This document shows positions 56,639 through 64,000 of a stretch of DNA of 64,000 nucleotides, in pieces. This DNA comes from Pseudomonas oryzihabitans. GTDB taxonomy: Bacteria; Pseudomonadota; Gammaproteobacteria; Pseudomonadales; Pseudomonadaceae. The stretch is from contig NZ_CP013987.1 of NCBI RefSeq assembly GCF_001518815.1, forward strand, positions 1,901,001 to 1,965,000, in the 5' to 3' direction. The position numbers and the translations under genes were made by a program. Every line of letters begins with the position of its first letter. Within the stretch, counting starts at the first letter, position 1. Under the pieces are notes generated by a model. The model was not told the DNA's origin. It saw only the letters and a program-made list of their open reading frames with translations, and did no database searches.

Positions 56639-57952
56639 ATGTTCAACTCCGCACTCAAACGCCGTATCGCTGATCTCGAAGCCGAGCTGGCCGAGCACCG
56701 TCAGCTGCGCGCGGCGTTCTGCAACGATGCCATTAGCCTACTGCTGGACGCCCAGGGCCGCATCGAGGATTTCAACGAGAACTTCGCGCTCTGCCTGGGC
56801 TATGCCCCAGGCAGCCTGACCGGGCGCAATCTGGATGACATCATTCCGGACTATGTGAAATGCATGGAATGCTATGGCGACCTGAAGCGCAGCTTCAGCG
56901 AAGGTCGCCAGGTGAGCGGCATCTATCGCCTGATCCGTAGTACTGGCGGCGTGGCCTGGCTCTATGCGATCTGGACACCAGTGCGTGACACCCAGGGCCG
57001 GGTCAAGCAGATCCGCTGCTATGCCTACGACCGCACCGAGCAGGTGGAAACCGCCACCGAGCACTCAGGGATCATCAATGCCCTGTTGCGCTCCACCGCA
57101 GTGATCGAATTCAACCTGGCGGGCGAGGTGCTTACCGCCAACGAGCGGTTCCTCCAGGGCATGGGCTATTCGCTGGCGCAGATCGTCGGCAAGCACCACC
57201 GAATGTTCTGCACCCGGGAAGAGGCGGAGTCTCCGGATTATCGCGTCTTCTGGGACCGGCTGAATCGCGGCGACTATGTCGCCAGTCGCTTCAAGCGCAT
57301 TGACAGCCACGGCCGCACGGTCTGGTTGGAGGCGTCCTACAATCCGGTGCTCAATACCCGCGGCGAGCTGTACAAGGTCATCAAGTTCGCCACCGTCATC
57401 ACTGAACAGGTAGAGCAGGAGCTGGCCGTGGCCGAAGCCGCGCGGGTCGCCTTCGACATCTCCCAGACCACCGATGAAAGCGCTCGTCAGGGCGCGGCCG
57501 TGGTGCAGGACACGGTAGCGGTGATGACCCGCATCGCCGACGAGATCCAGGTCGCCGCCAACGGTATCGAGGACCTTGGCAAACAGTCGCTGGTGATCAG
57601 CTCCATCGTCAAGACCATCAGCGGGATCGCCGAGCAGACCAATCTGCTGGCGCTCAACGCCGCCATCGAGGCGGCGCGGGCCGGCGAGCAGGGGCGCGGT
57701 TTCGCCGTGGTCGCGGACGAGGTCCGGCAATTGGCCGGACGCACCAGCAAGGCCACCGAGGAGATCGTCGGGGTGGTACAGCAGAACCAGCAGCTGGCCC
57801 AGACCGCGGTCAGCAACATGGCGGCGAGTCGGCAACAGGCGGAGCAGGGCCTGCACCTGGCCAGCAACGCTGGGGTGCGCATCACCGAGATCCAGGACGG
57901 CGCCCGCCAGGTGGTGGGTGCGGTCAGCCAGTTCGCCCGGCGGCTGAGTTAA
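56639..57952 (+). CDS. BdlA-like PAS-PAS chemoreceptor
   Basis: A 437-residue cytoplasmic receptor: a short coiled coil ([12 protein letters not shown]), PAS1 (25-135), PAS2 (145-258) with HHRMFC at 186-191, and a signalling domain (260-437) with [20 protein letters not shown] and [17 protein letters not shown]. Domain order and size match BdlA of P. aeruginosa, which controls dispersion through c-di-GMP. PAS2 resembles the five repeats of the upstream receptor, whereas PAS1 is divergent and lacks the HHxxxC motif. It follows the triple-CheW gene after 260 bp in which no gene is supported. Confidence 0.88.
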   Translation: MFNSALKRRIADLEAELAEHRQLRAAFCNDAISLLLDAQGRIEDFNENFALCLGYAPGSLTGRNLDDIIPDYVKCMECYGDLKRSFSEGRQVSGIYRLIRSTGGVAWLYAIWTPVRDTQGRVKQIRCYAYDRTEQVETATEHSGIINALLRSTAVIEFNLAGEVLTANERFLQGMGYSLAQIVGKHHRMFCTREEAESPDYRVFWDRLNRGDYVASRFKRIDSHGRTVWLEASYNPVLNTRGELYKVIKFATVITEQVEQELAVAEAARVAFDISQTTDESARQGAAVVQDTVAVMTRIADEIQVAANGIEDLGKQSLVISSIVKTISGIAEQTNLLALNAAIEAARAGEQGRGFAVVADEVRQLAGRTSKATEEIVGVVQQNQQLAQTAVSNMAASRQQAEQGLHLASNAGVRITEIQDGARQVVGAVSQFARRLS

Positions 57953-58572
57953 GGCTGCTCGCCCCAGCCGGCGGCGCTGTACCACCGATAGCCCTCGGCC
58001 GTGAGTTCCAGCCAACGGCCCTGGTGGATGACCATCCGGGTGGCCACCTCGGGGCTGGCCAGGCCGGTCGCTACCAGCAGGCTGCGGATCAGGGCGCCGT
58101 GGGCCACCAGCAGGGTGGGGCCATCGAGCGCCTCCAGCAGCGGGCGAACCCGCTCGGTCGCATCCGCATAGCTTTCCCCACCCGGTACCCGAAAGGTATA
58201 GGGCTCGGCAGCGCGGCTGGCGTGCTGCTCGGGATAGCGCTGGGCGATGGTGGGCATGTCCAGGCCTTCCCAGTCGCCAAAGGCCTTTTCCGCCAGGCGC
58301 GCGTCCTGGCCCAGGCTCCTTGGGGTACCGGGCAGTTGCGCGAGGATCAGCTCGAGGGTTTCGCTGGCGCGCTGCAGCGGACTGCTCAGGCAGGCGAAGG
58401 GACCTATGTCGTAGCGTTCGCGCAGGGCGAGGCCGACGGCCTGCGCCTGGGCGCGACCACGAGCGTTCAACGGGATGTCCTGGCGTCCTTGCAGGCGGCC
58501 GCTGGCGTTCCAGTCGGTTTCGCCGTGACGGATCACCAGCAAGGGAGTGGGCAAAGGCAAAGGCAAAGGCAT
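57949..58572 (-). CDS. Histidine phosphatase family protein
   Basis: A 207-residue phosphoglycerate-mutase-like phosphatase: catalytic RHGE (R15-H16) in [30 protein letters not shown], and the second His in [10 protein letters not shown]. The substrate is unknown (alpha-ribazole phosphate, sugar phosphates and others occur in the family). Its N-terminus [10 protein letters not shown] comes from a hexanucleotide repeat (GGCAAA on the plus strand, 58550-58570). The start overlaps the upstream gene's stop, so translation is coupled. Its stop overlaps the end of the convergent BdlA-like gene. Confidence 0.88.
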   Translation of the reverse strand: MPLPLPLPTPLLVIRHGETDWNASGRLQGRQDIPLNARGRAQAQAVGLALRERYDIGPFACLSSPLQRASETLELILAQLPGTPRSLGQDARLAEKAFGDWEGLDMPTIAQRYPEQHASRAAEPYTFRVPGGESYADATERVRPLLEALDGPTLLVAHGALIRSLLVATGLASPEVATRMVIHQGRWLELTAEGYRWYSAAGWGEQP

Positions 58573-59729
58573 CAATCCAGGGCAGTGGGTAGAGTCAGGA
58601 TGAAGCGCTGACGACCGTTCTCCAGGCGGGCGATCAAACTGCCGCCATGGCCGCGGGCGATCTCCTGGGCGAGATAGAGGCCCAGCGCCAGGCCGGCGGG
58701 TCGTTGCGCGTCGGCCTGGGTCAGCGCGGGCTGGAACAGTTGGGCCAGGGTAGCAGGGTCCACCGTGGCGGCGCTGCTGTTCACCTCGAGTTGGTAGCTG
58801 CGCTCTTCGAGCGCACCGCGCAGGACGAGGGTGTCACCCGCAGGGCTCTGGACGGCGGCGTGCTCGAGCAGGGCGCCCACCGCCTGCAGGAGGTGCGGCA
58901 GATCGAGCCGGAGCGCAGCCGGCAGCACGGGCAAGTCGCCGTTGAAATGCCGATCGGGAAAACGCGCCTGCAGTGTCGCGAGCAAGCTGGCGAGACGTTC
59001 GTTCACGCCATCCTCCAGCGCCAGCTTCAAGGGCAGGCCCAGCCCCAGGCGCGTCCGTACGAAGTCGGCCGCCTCGCCACAGCGCCCGGCCAGCCTGCCG
59101 GCCTCGGCTTGCCCGTCGCGGGCCTGGGAATCCTGGGTGGCCAGCGCCTGCAACGGCCGCTGCAGGTCCTGTTCAAAAAGCACCAGCAACTGCTCGCGCA
59201 GCGTTTGCAGATCGCTGTCGCCGCGCGGTCCGGGCATTTCGTCACGGCGTTGCTCTTCGCGTGCGAGCAGCTCGCCCAGCAAGCGGGCGAACCCTTCCAG
59301 GGTGGTGATCACCGAGCCCTGTTCCAGTCGCGGAGCGGGTCGAGGATCGAAGGCGCAGAGGGTGCCGAAGAAGGTGCCATTGGGGCGGAATACGGGTACT
59401 GACAGATAGCTCTTCCAGCCATAGAGGCTGGGCGCCGGATGGTCACAGTAGGTGGGATTCTGTTCCACGTCGCTGATGACCACGGCGTCGTGGGAAGAGC
59501 GCACGTGATTGCAGAGGGTGGACTCGAGATCCAGCTCCGCGCCGGGTTGCAGGCCGTAGGCGATCCGATCCTCCACGGCGCAGGCGATCCAGCGCTGGTC
59601 GGTGACCTCCGCGATGGTGGCGACACCGAGGCCGCTGACCTCGCACACGACGCGCAGGAGCGCCGCGACGGAATCCAGCGACGCCAGCAGTTCAAGGCTT
59701 TCCACGGCGCTGGAGGGGTGACTGGACAT
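58572..59729 (-). CDS. GAF-domain protein with a degenerate histidine-kinase core
   Basis: A 385-residue soluble protein. Residues 15-160 are a GAF domain (CNHVRSSHDAVVISDVEQNPTYCDHP, GWKSYLSVPVFRPNGTFFGTLCAFDP), and 235-385 an HATPase-like domain with the G2 box AGLALGLYLAQEIARGHGGSL. At the expected dimerisation/H-box position (186-193) the sequence is EQDLQRPL, where HDLRTPL would be expected, so the phospho-accepting His is absent. The N-box asparagine is also not evident. It is probably a non-phosphorylating sensor or adaptor, coupled to the histidine phosphatase gene downstream. Confidence 0.8.
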   Translation of the reverse strand: MSSHPSSAVESLELLASLDSVAALLRVVCEVSGLGVATIAEVTDQRWIACAVEDRIAYGLQPGAELDLESTLCNHVRSSHDAVVISDVEQNPTYCDHPAPSLYGWKSYLSVPVFRPNGTFFGTLCAFDPRPAPRLEQGSVITTLEGFARLLGELLAREEQRRDEMPGPRGDSDLQTLREQLLVLFEQDLQRPLQALATQDSQARDGQAEAGRLAGRCGEAADFVRTRLGLGLPLKLALEDGVNERLASLLATLQARFPDRHFNGDLPVLPAALRLDLPHLLQAVGALLEHAAVQSPAGDTLVLRGALEERSYQLEVNSSAATVDPATLAQLFQPALTQADAQRPAGLALGLYLAQEIARGHGGSLIARLENGRQRFILTLPTALD

Positions 59730-59829
59730 GGTGTGGTAACTCTCTGACGGACAAGGCCTGAACGCTAGGCCAAGAGACGCCGGAGGGCAACCATCAGCTA
59801 GGCGTCGTTGAGGTTGTTCCAGGCTACGA

Positions 59830-59913
59830 CTAGCCGATCAGATCGGTCGCGTAGGCCAGTACGGTAAGGCAGAGCAGTAGCAGCAGCAGGTTGGCCGGGG
59901 TGATGCTTTTCAT
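59830..59913 (-). CDS. 27-residue hydrophobic peptide
   Basis: A short frame: MKSITPANLLLLLLCLTVLA then YATDLIG. It reads as one transmembrane helix with a positively charged start, like small KdpF-type membrane peptides. AGAGGATC lies upstream of the ATG. Nothing else supports function and conservation is untested. Confidence 0.4.
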   Translation of the reverse strand: MKSITPANLLLLLLCLTVLAYATDLIG

Positions 59914-60324
59914 CAATGGGATCCTCTCACGCAAGGGGTTTTCCTTGTCCAGGTACACCTGGAAACGCCACGTCGGCGCGGGGGATCGCTAGGGGTGGAG
60001 CGGGTAGGTTCATCTCTGCGTCTCGATACTGCTGGCAAAGGACAGGAGTCGGAACGCCACTGTCGCCGTTCGTTCAGCGCCTGCCAGGGGAGCTGCGACA
60101 TCTGGTCGAAGCGGCAGTGCGAGCGGTTCGCAGTTGCCAACGGCTGAGCAAGCCGGTAGCGTGACGCCCCATGCGAACCTTCCTCTGTCCTATCAGCGCT
60201 TATTACTACTACCTGACCAATATCGGGTGGTAGGTACTGCGCTGCATGACCGAACCGCCTAGGGCGGCTCGGTCAAGGCAACTTCTCCCGGTCTCCCTGG
60301 CACCGTCCAGCCACAGGAGACCCC
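59914..60324. other. Intergenic region with tyrS leader
   Basis: A 411-bp stretch with no gene I can support. Its last 90 bp hold the probable tyrS leader, with dyads at CTACC...GGTAG (about 60212-60235) and the stronger hairpin at 60248-60274. The rest shows no clear feature. Confidence 0.5.
60248..60274 (+). promoter_or_regulatory. Leader hairpin of tyrS
   Basis: GACCGA-A-CCGCC-TAG-GGCGG-C-TCGGTC, an 11-bp stem with one internal mismatch and a 3-nt loop, 50 bp before the tyrS ATG. No T-run follows, so it may be a translational or processing element rather than an attenuator. Confidence 0.4.
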
Positions 60325-61569
60325 ATGGACAGCACCACGCAAGACCTGCTCGCCACCCTCGAAGCCCGCGGTTTCGTCCACCAGACCACCGACCGGGATG
60401 GCCTCGCGCGCGCCTTCGCTGCCGGGCCGGTGACCGGCTATCTCGGCTTCGACGCCACCGCCGACAGCCTCCACGTCGGCCATCTGCAAGGCCTGATGCT
60501 GATGCGCTGGCTGCAGCGTGCCGGCCATCCCATCCTCTTGCTGATCGGTGGCGCCACCACCCGCATTGGCGACCCCAGTTTCCGCGACAGCAGTCGCCCG
60601 GTACTCACCGACGGCCAGATCGCCCTGAACATGGCCGGCATCGCCAAGGCCTTTCACCGCTATCTCGAAGTGGGCGATGGCCACGGTCGTGCCCAGGTGG
60701 TGGACAACGCCGAGTGGCTCGACGGCCTGGGCTACCTGGATTTTCTCGGCGCCGTGGGCCGGCATTTTTCCATCAACCGGCTGCTCACCTTCGATGCCAT
60801 CAAGAATCGTCTCGACCGCGAGCACTCGCTGTCCTTCGAGGAATTCGGCTACACCCTGCTGCAGGCCTACGACTTCGTCGAGCTGTCGCGGCGCTATGGC
60901 TGCACCCTGCAACTAGGCGGCGCGGACCAGTGGGCCAACATCATCAACGGCGTGGAGCTGTCGCGCCGTCAGGGCGGCCCTCAGCTCTATGGTCTGACCA
61001 TGCCGCTGCTGGCCACCCGTGATGGGCGCAAGATGGGCAAGTCGGCTCAGGGCGCGGTCTGGCTCAACGAGGAGCGGCTGTCGGCCTTCGACTTCTGGCA
61101 GTTCTGGCGCAACTGCGACGATGCCGACGTCGAACGTTTCCTGGCCCTGTTTACCGAATTGCCGTTGGACGAGGTTCGCCGACTGGGCGCCCTGGGCGGC
61201 GCGGAAATCAACCTGGCCAAGACGGTGCTGGCCAACGAGGCGACGCGGCTCGCCCATGGCGAGAGGGCACAGCGCGAGGCCGAGGCGGCGGCCGCCGAGG
61301 TATTCGCCGATCGAGACGGCGCGGGTCAGCTGCCGGAAATCGCCCTGACTCGCAAAGAGCTGGAAGAGGGCGTCAGCCTGGTCGAATTGTTGGTGGCAGC
61401 CGGGCTGCAGCCTTCGCGCAGTGCGGTGCGTCGCCTGGCGGAAGGCGGTGGCCTGCGCCTGGGCGAGCAGCCGGTGATGGATCCCGATATCCGTCTAACG
61501 CTGACGGACGCCGGGCGGCGGGTAAGTCTGGGCAAGAAAAGACATTTGCGCATCACGTTGACGGACTGA
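60325..61569 (+). CDS. tyrS: Tyrosyl-tRNA synthetase
   Basis: A 414-residue class I synthetase attaching tyrosine to tRNA-Tyr. The HIGH motif is HVGH (50-53) and the KMSKS motif is KMGKS (236-240); GADQWANI and [11 protein letters not shown] are family-typical. An S4 RNA-binding domain ends the protein (about 350-412). The [30 protein letters not shown] and [12 protein letters not shown] sections look like the alphaproteobacterial/mitochondrial form of TyrS as I remember it. Pseudomonads may carry a second synthetase, TyrZ. AGGAG precedes the ATG. Confidence 0.95.
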   Translation: MDSTTQDLLATLEARGFVHQTTDRDGLARAFAAGPVTGYLGFDATADSLHVGHLQGLMLMRWLQRAGHPILLLIGGATTRIGDPSFRDSSRPVLTDGQIALNMAGIAKAFHRYLEVGDGHGRAQVVDNAEWLDGLGYLDFLGAVGRHFSINRLLTFDAIKNRLDREHSLSFEEFGYTLLQAYDFVELSRRYGCTLQLGGADQWANIINGVELSRRQGGPQLYGLTMPLLATRDGRKMGKSAQGAVWLNEERLSAFDFWQFWRNCDDADVERFLALFTELPLDEVRRLGALGGAEINLAKTVLANEATRLAHGERAQREAEAAAAEVFADRDGAGQLPEIALTRKELEEGVSLVELLVAAGLQPSRSAVRRLAEGGGLRLGEQPVMDPDIRLTLTDAGRRVSLGKKRHLRITLTD

Positions 61570-61579
61570 GGAGAAGGCT

Positions 61580-62264
61580 ATGAATGTCTGGGTGATCGGT
61601 GCCTCGCGGGGCATAGGTTTGGGGCTGGTGGAGCGCTATCTGGCGCAGGGTGCTCAGGTGTTGGCGCTGGTGCGAACGCCGAACGCCGAACGCCGCGTTG
61701 GACGCCCTGGTGGCGACTGCCAAGGGCCGGCTGCGGGTGGTGACCGGCGATCTGTGCGATCCCGACCTCGGCACACGACTGCTGGAAGAGTCGCGTCCTG
61801 GCTCGCTGGATCGGCTGATCGTCAACGCCGGCATCATGGGGCCGGCAGAAGAGGACGGGCAGCGGGCGACGGCTGCGGAGCTGGGCGAGCTGTTCCTCAC
61901 CAATGCCGTGGCGCCCCTGCGGTTGCTGGATGTCCTGGCGCCGCGAATGGCCGCCGAGGGGGTGATGGCCTGTCTGAGTTCGCAGATGGGCAGCATCAGC
62001 CTGGCGCGGTCCGCCGAGATGCCGCTCTATGGCGCCAGCAAGGCAGCGCTGAACAGCCTGCTGCAGAGCTGGGTGGCCGGGCGGCAACCGGCCTTCGCGG
62101 TGCTGGCACTGCATCCGGGCTGGGTCCGCACCGAGCTGGGCGGGGCAAGCGCCCCGGTCGAAGTCGCCGATAGTGTGGCTGGTCTGGTCGCGACGATCGA
62201 GGCCCGGGTTGGCCAAAGCGGCAGCGCCTTTCTCGACTACCAAGGCCAGGCCTTGCCCTGGTGA
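61580..62264 (+). pseudogene. SDR-family oxidoreductase gene frameshifted at a 7-bp repeat
   Basis: A short-chain dehydrogenase is split between two frames. The first part starts at ATG 61580 with GASRGIGLGLVERYL and continues to VRTPNA; the rest, from NAALDALVATAK to the end (SSQMGSIS, catalytic YGASK), is in another frame. The break lies exactly on three tandem copies of GAACGCC (61674-61694). Removing one copy restores a continuous protein of about 225 residues reading LVRTPNAALDALVATAK. The gene is thus intact except for one extra 7-mer. A sequencing error, a dead allele or a reversible switch are all possible. Confidence 0.85.
61674..61694. repeat. Three tandem copies of GAACGCC in an SDR gene
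   Basis: GAACGCC at 61674-61680, 61681-61687 and 61688-61694. A 7-bp unit is not a multiple of three, so each gain or loss changes the frame; two copies (or five) would keep the SDR open. Confidence 0.95.
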
Positions 62265-62363
62265 GCCGGTGGCCGGATCGCTCAGGCGCGATGAGCGATC
62301 CGGCCCTTGTCCCGCTGCGGGGGAGGGTCGAAGATGCGGGCATTACCCCCTGGGAGTGCCCTC

Positions 62364-63131
62364 ATGCGCATCGATGATCGAACCTTCCTGGTAACCGGCG
62401 CCGGCTCCGGCCTCGGCGCGGCCACCGCCGGGCTGCTGGTGGCGGCAGGCGCCCGGGTGGCGCTGTTGGATCTGCAGGCCGATGCCGTGCAGGCCCAGGC
62501 CGAACGCCTCGGCGACCAGGCCCTGGCGCTGCCGGTGGACGTGACCGATGCTGGAGCCCTGAGCGCCGCCATCGACAGCCTTATGGAACGTTGGGGCAGT
62601 CTGCAGGGCGCGATCAACTGCGCCGGTATCGTCGGTGGCGCCCGCATCCTCGGGCGCAATGGGCCGCACGATCTGGCGGCCTTCGCCCGCATCGTCACCG
62701 TCAATCTGGTGGGCAGCTTCAATGTCTTGCGCCTGGCCGCGGCCGCTATGGCCCAAGGTGAGGCCGACGAGGGCGGCGAGCGCGGCGTGATCATCAATAC
62801 CGCCTCCATTGCCGCCTTCGATGGCCAGATCGGCCAGGCCGCCTATGCTGCCTCCAAGGGTGGGGTCGCCTCTCTCACCCTGCCGGCTGCTCGCGAACTG
62901 GCCGGGCAGGGGATCCGGGTCATGACCATCGCGCCTGGGGTGTTCGAGACGCCCATGATGGCCGGCATGACCCCTGAGGTCCGCGATGCCCTGGCCGCCA
63001 ATGTGCCCTTTCCACCGCGGCTCGGGCGGGGCGAGGAATTCGCCGCCCTGGTCCGCCACATCATCGAGAATCCCATGCTCAACGGCGAGGTGATCCGCCT
63101 CGACGGCGCCCTGCGCATGGCCCCGCGCTAG
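62364..63131 (+). CDS. 3-hydroxyacyl-CoA dehydrogenase, SDR type (FadB2x-like)
   Basis: A 255-residue short-chain dehydrogenase of the HSD17B10/FadB2x group: [15 protein letters not shown] cofactor motif, [12 protein letters not shown], catalytic Ser in [13 protein letters not shown] and YAASK, and the C-terminal [18 protein letters not shown]. It oxidises (S)-3-hydroxyacyl-CoA. It precedes a thiolase, the order I recall for the fadB2x-fadAx region of P. putida. The stop TAG forms the left flanking CTAG of a MITE-like element. Confidence 0.88.
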   Translation: MRIDDRTFLVTGAGSGLGAATAGLLVAAGARVALLDLQADAVQAQAERLGDQALALPVDVTDAGALSAAIDSLMERWGSLQGAINCAGIVGGARILGRNGPHDLAAFARIVTVNLVGSFNVLRLAAAAMAQGEADEGGERGVIINTASIAAFDGQIGQAAYAASKGGVASLTLPAARELAGQGIRVMTIAPGVFETPMMAGMTPEVRDALAANVPFPPRLGRGEEFAALVRHIIENPMLNGEVIRLDGALRMAPR

Positions 63132-63301
63132 GCCCTGTACGAAAAGTCGCCGAGCGACGGTCAGGCGAGGCGAAAAGCGCTGAGGAAGCGGACCGGGCTC
63201 GCGAGCGAGTTTACGAGTGGTAAATGAGCATTCCGACGGGGCTGGCCATCCAGGCGCTTTTCAACGAAGCATCACCGAGTGTAGGCACTTTTCGTAAGGG
63301 C
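63132..63301. mobile_element. 170-bp MITE-like element with CTAG flanks
   Basis: Terminal inverted repeats: GCCCTGTACGAAAAGT at the left end and, on the reverse strand of the right end, GCCCTTACGAAAAGTGCC, one indel apart. CTAG flanks both sides (63128-63131 and 63302-63305), the target duplication expected for IS5-type transposition (YTAR). It has no coding capacity; subterminal GCGAAAAGCGC and GCGCTTTTC form an extra dyad. It sits between two genes of one operon. Confidence 0.75.
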
Positions 63302-63315
63302 CTAGGAGAGTTGTC

Positions 63316-64000
63316 ATGAACGACCCCATTGTCATCGTCGCCGCTGCCCGTACGCCAATGGGCGCCCTGGGGGGCGAGCTGGCCGCGCTGTCGGCGCCGC
63401 AATTGGGCAGTGCCGTGGTGCGCGCGGTACTGGAGCGGGCCGGCTGGTCGCCCGAGCGAGTCGACGAGGTGCTGCTGGGCTGCGTCCTCCCCGCGGGCCT
63501 TGGCCAGGCCCCCGCGCGCCAGGCCGCCCTCGGTGCTGGCCTGGCCCAGACGACGCGCTGTACCACCCTGAACAAGATGTGCGGCTCGGGCATGCAGGCG
63601 ACCATCCTCGGTCATGACCTGTTGCGTGCCGGCAGTGCCGAGGTGGTGGTGGCAGGTGGCATGGAAAGCATGAGCCGTGCGCCTTATCTGCTGGAAAAGG
63701 CCCGCAGCGGCTACCGCCTCGGCCATGGCGCCCTGATCGACAGCATGTTTCTCGACGGCCTGGAAGACGCCTATGAACCCGGGCGCCTGATGGGGACCTT
63801 CGCCGAGGATTGCGCGGCGCGCCTGGGCATCGGCCGCGAACGCCAGGATGCCTATGCTCAGCAGTCTCTCGCACGGGCACGCCAGGCCCAGGCCAGTGGC
63901 GCCTTTGCCGCCGAGATCGTCCCGGTGGAGGTAGTGACGCGCAAGGAGATCCTGCGCCTCGACACCGACGAGCAACCCCGCCGCGCCGACCCTGCGCGGA
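63316..64000 (+). CDS. Acetyl-CoA acetyltransferase (thiolase), 3' end beyond window
   Basis: The first 228 residues of a thiolase II: AARTPMGALGGELAAL, acyl-accepting C89 in LNKMCGSGMQA, GGMESMSRAPYLL, and GTFAEDCAARLGI. It cleaves 3-ketoacyl-CoA (or condenses acetyl-CoA). GGAGAG precedes the ATG and lies immediately outside the right end of the MITE-like element. The His and second Cys of the active site are outside the window. Confidence 0.93.
   Translation, partial: MNDPIVIVAAARTPMGALGGELAALSAPQLGSAVVRAVLERAGWSPERVDEVLLGCVLPAGLGQAPARQAALGAGLAQTTRCTTLNKMCGSGMQATILGHDLLRAGSAEVVVAGGMESMSRAPYLLEKARSGYRLGHGALIDSMFLDGLEDAYEPGRLMGTFAEDCAARLGIGRERQDAYAQQSLARARQAQASGAFAAEIVPVEVVTRKEILRLDTDEQPRRADPAR

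Noticed and set aside
56381-56698. A 105-codon minus-strand frame in the gap before the BdlA-like gene
   Set aside because: Overlaps the start of the BdlA-like gene and has no recognisable domain; composition looks antisense-like.

Overview
The window is a GC-rich, gene-dense stretch of chromosome from a Pseudomonas-like gammaproteobacterium. The evidence is the family make-up (Che2-type cheB/cheD, PhaJ, FadD, HrpA, Prc, BetX, MinCDE, a BdlA-like receptor), the protein sequences themselves, and the order rluA-minE-minD-minC-acyltransferase-patatin, which I recall from P. aeruginosa. The species cannot be fixed by eye. There is no rRNA, CRISPR array, intact insertion sequence or prophage.

Layout. 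1-1920: end of a chemotaxis operon (cheD fragment, cheB) and a DUF1349 gene. 1936-10235: phaJ and fadD diverging around a palindrome, an SGNH-like secreted protein, the helicase HrpA and a Mut7-C RNase-type protein. 10237-14429: a DUF1206 membrane protein, a Gre-like protein, three hairpin repeats, a lipoprotein, the TerC-family transporter Alx, an NTF2-like protein behind a near-perfect Zur box, and a DUF6482 protein. 14517-20046: a LysR regulator divergent from an amino-acid ABC operon that contains an argininosuccinate-lyase-family enzyme; codon use looks looser here than in the neighbours. 20043-24569: an AttH/CrtC-like lipoprotein with an FtsX-type permease and a LolD-type ATPase. 24826-32942: a lipoprotein FKBP, DUF1232, an EAL-CBS-GGDEF protein, Prc, a quinone-oxidoreductase-like MDR protein, four 129-bp repeats rich in near-DnaA boxes, and a HAD-IB phosphatase.

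32939-38310 holds a 2-aminoethylphosphonate-type ABC transporter with a cytoplasmic alkaline-phosphatase-superfamily enzyme, the HAD phosphatase and a divergent GntR/UTRA regulator with matching operators. 38318-49385 is core genome: aminopeptidase, methyltransferase, RluA, MinEDC, a lipid A acyltransferase, patatin, an MlaA-like protein, an alpha/beta hydrolase, BetX and FolD. Then come tRNA-Arg(TCT), tRNA-His(GTG) and tRNA-Leu(TAG), followed by a set of small genes.

52389-59729 is a sensory block: a soluble chemoreceptor with five PAS domains in exact 122-residue register behind a FliA-type promoter, a triple CheW-domain protein, a BdlA-like receptor, a histidine phosphatase, and a GAF/ATPase protein that lacks the kinase histidine. 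The end holds tyrS with a structured leader, an SDR gene broken by a third copy of a 7-bp repeat, and the start of a fatty-acid operon (SDR dehydrogenase, thiolase) separated by a small MITE-like element flanked by CTAG.

The most unusual items are the five-PAS/triple-CheW module, the lyase inside an importer operon, the Zur-box gene, the phosphonate-type cluster without PhnW/PhnX, the DnaA-box-rich repeats and the 7-bp slippage site.
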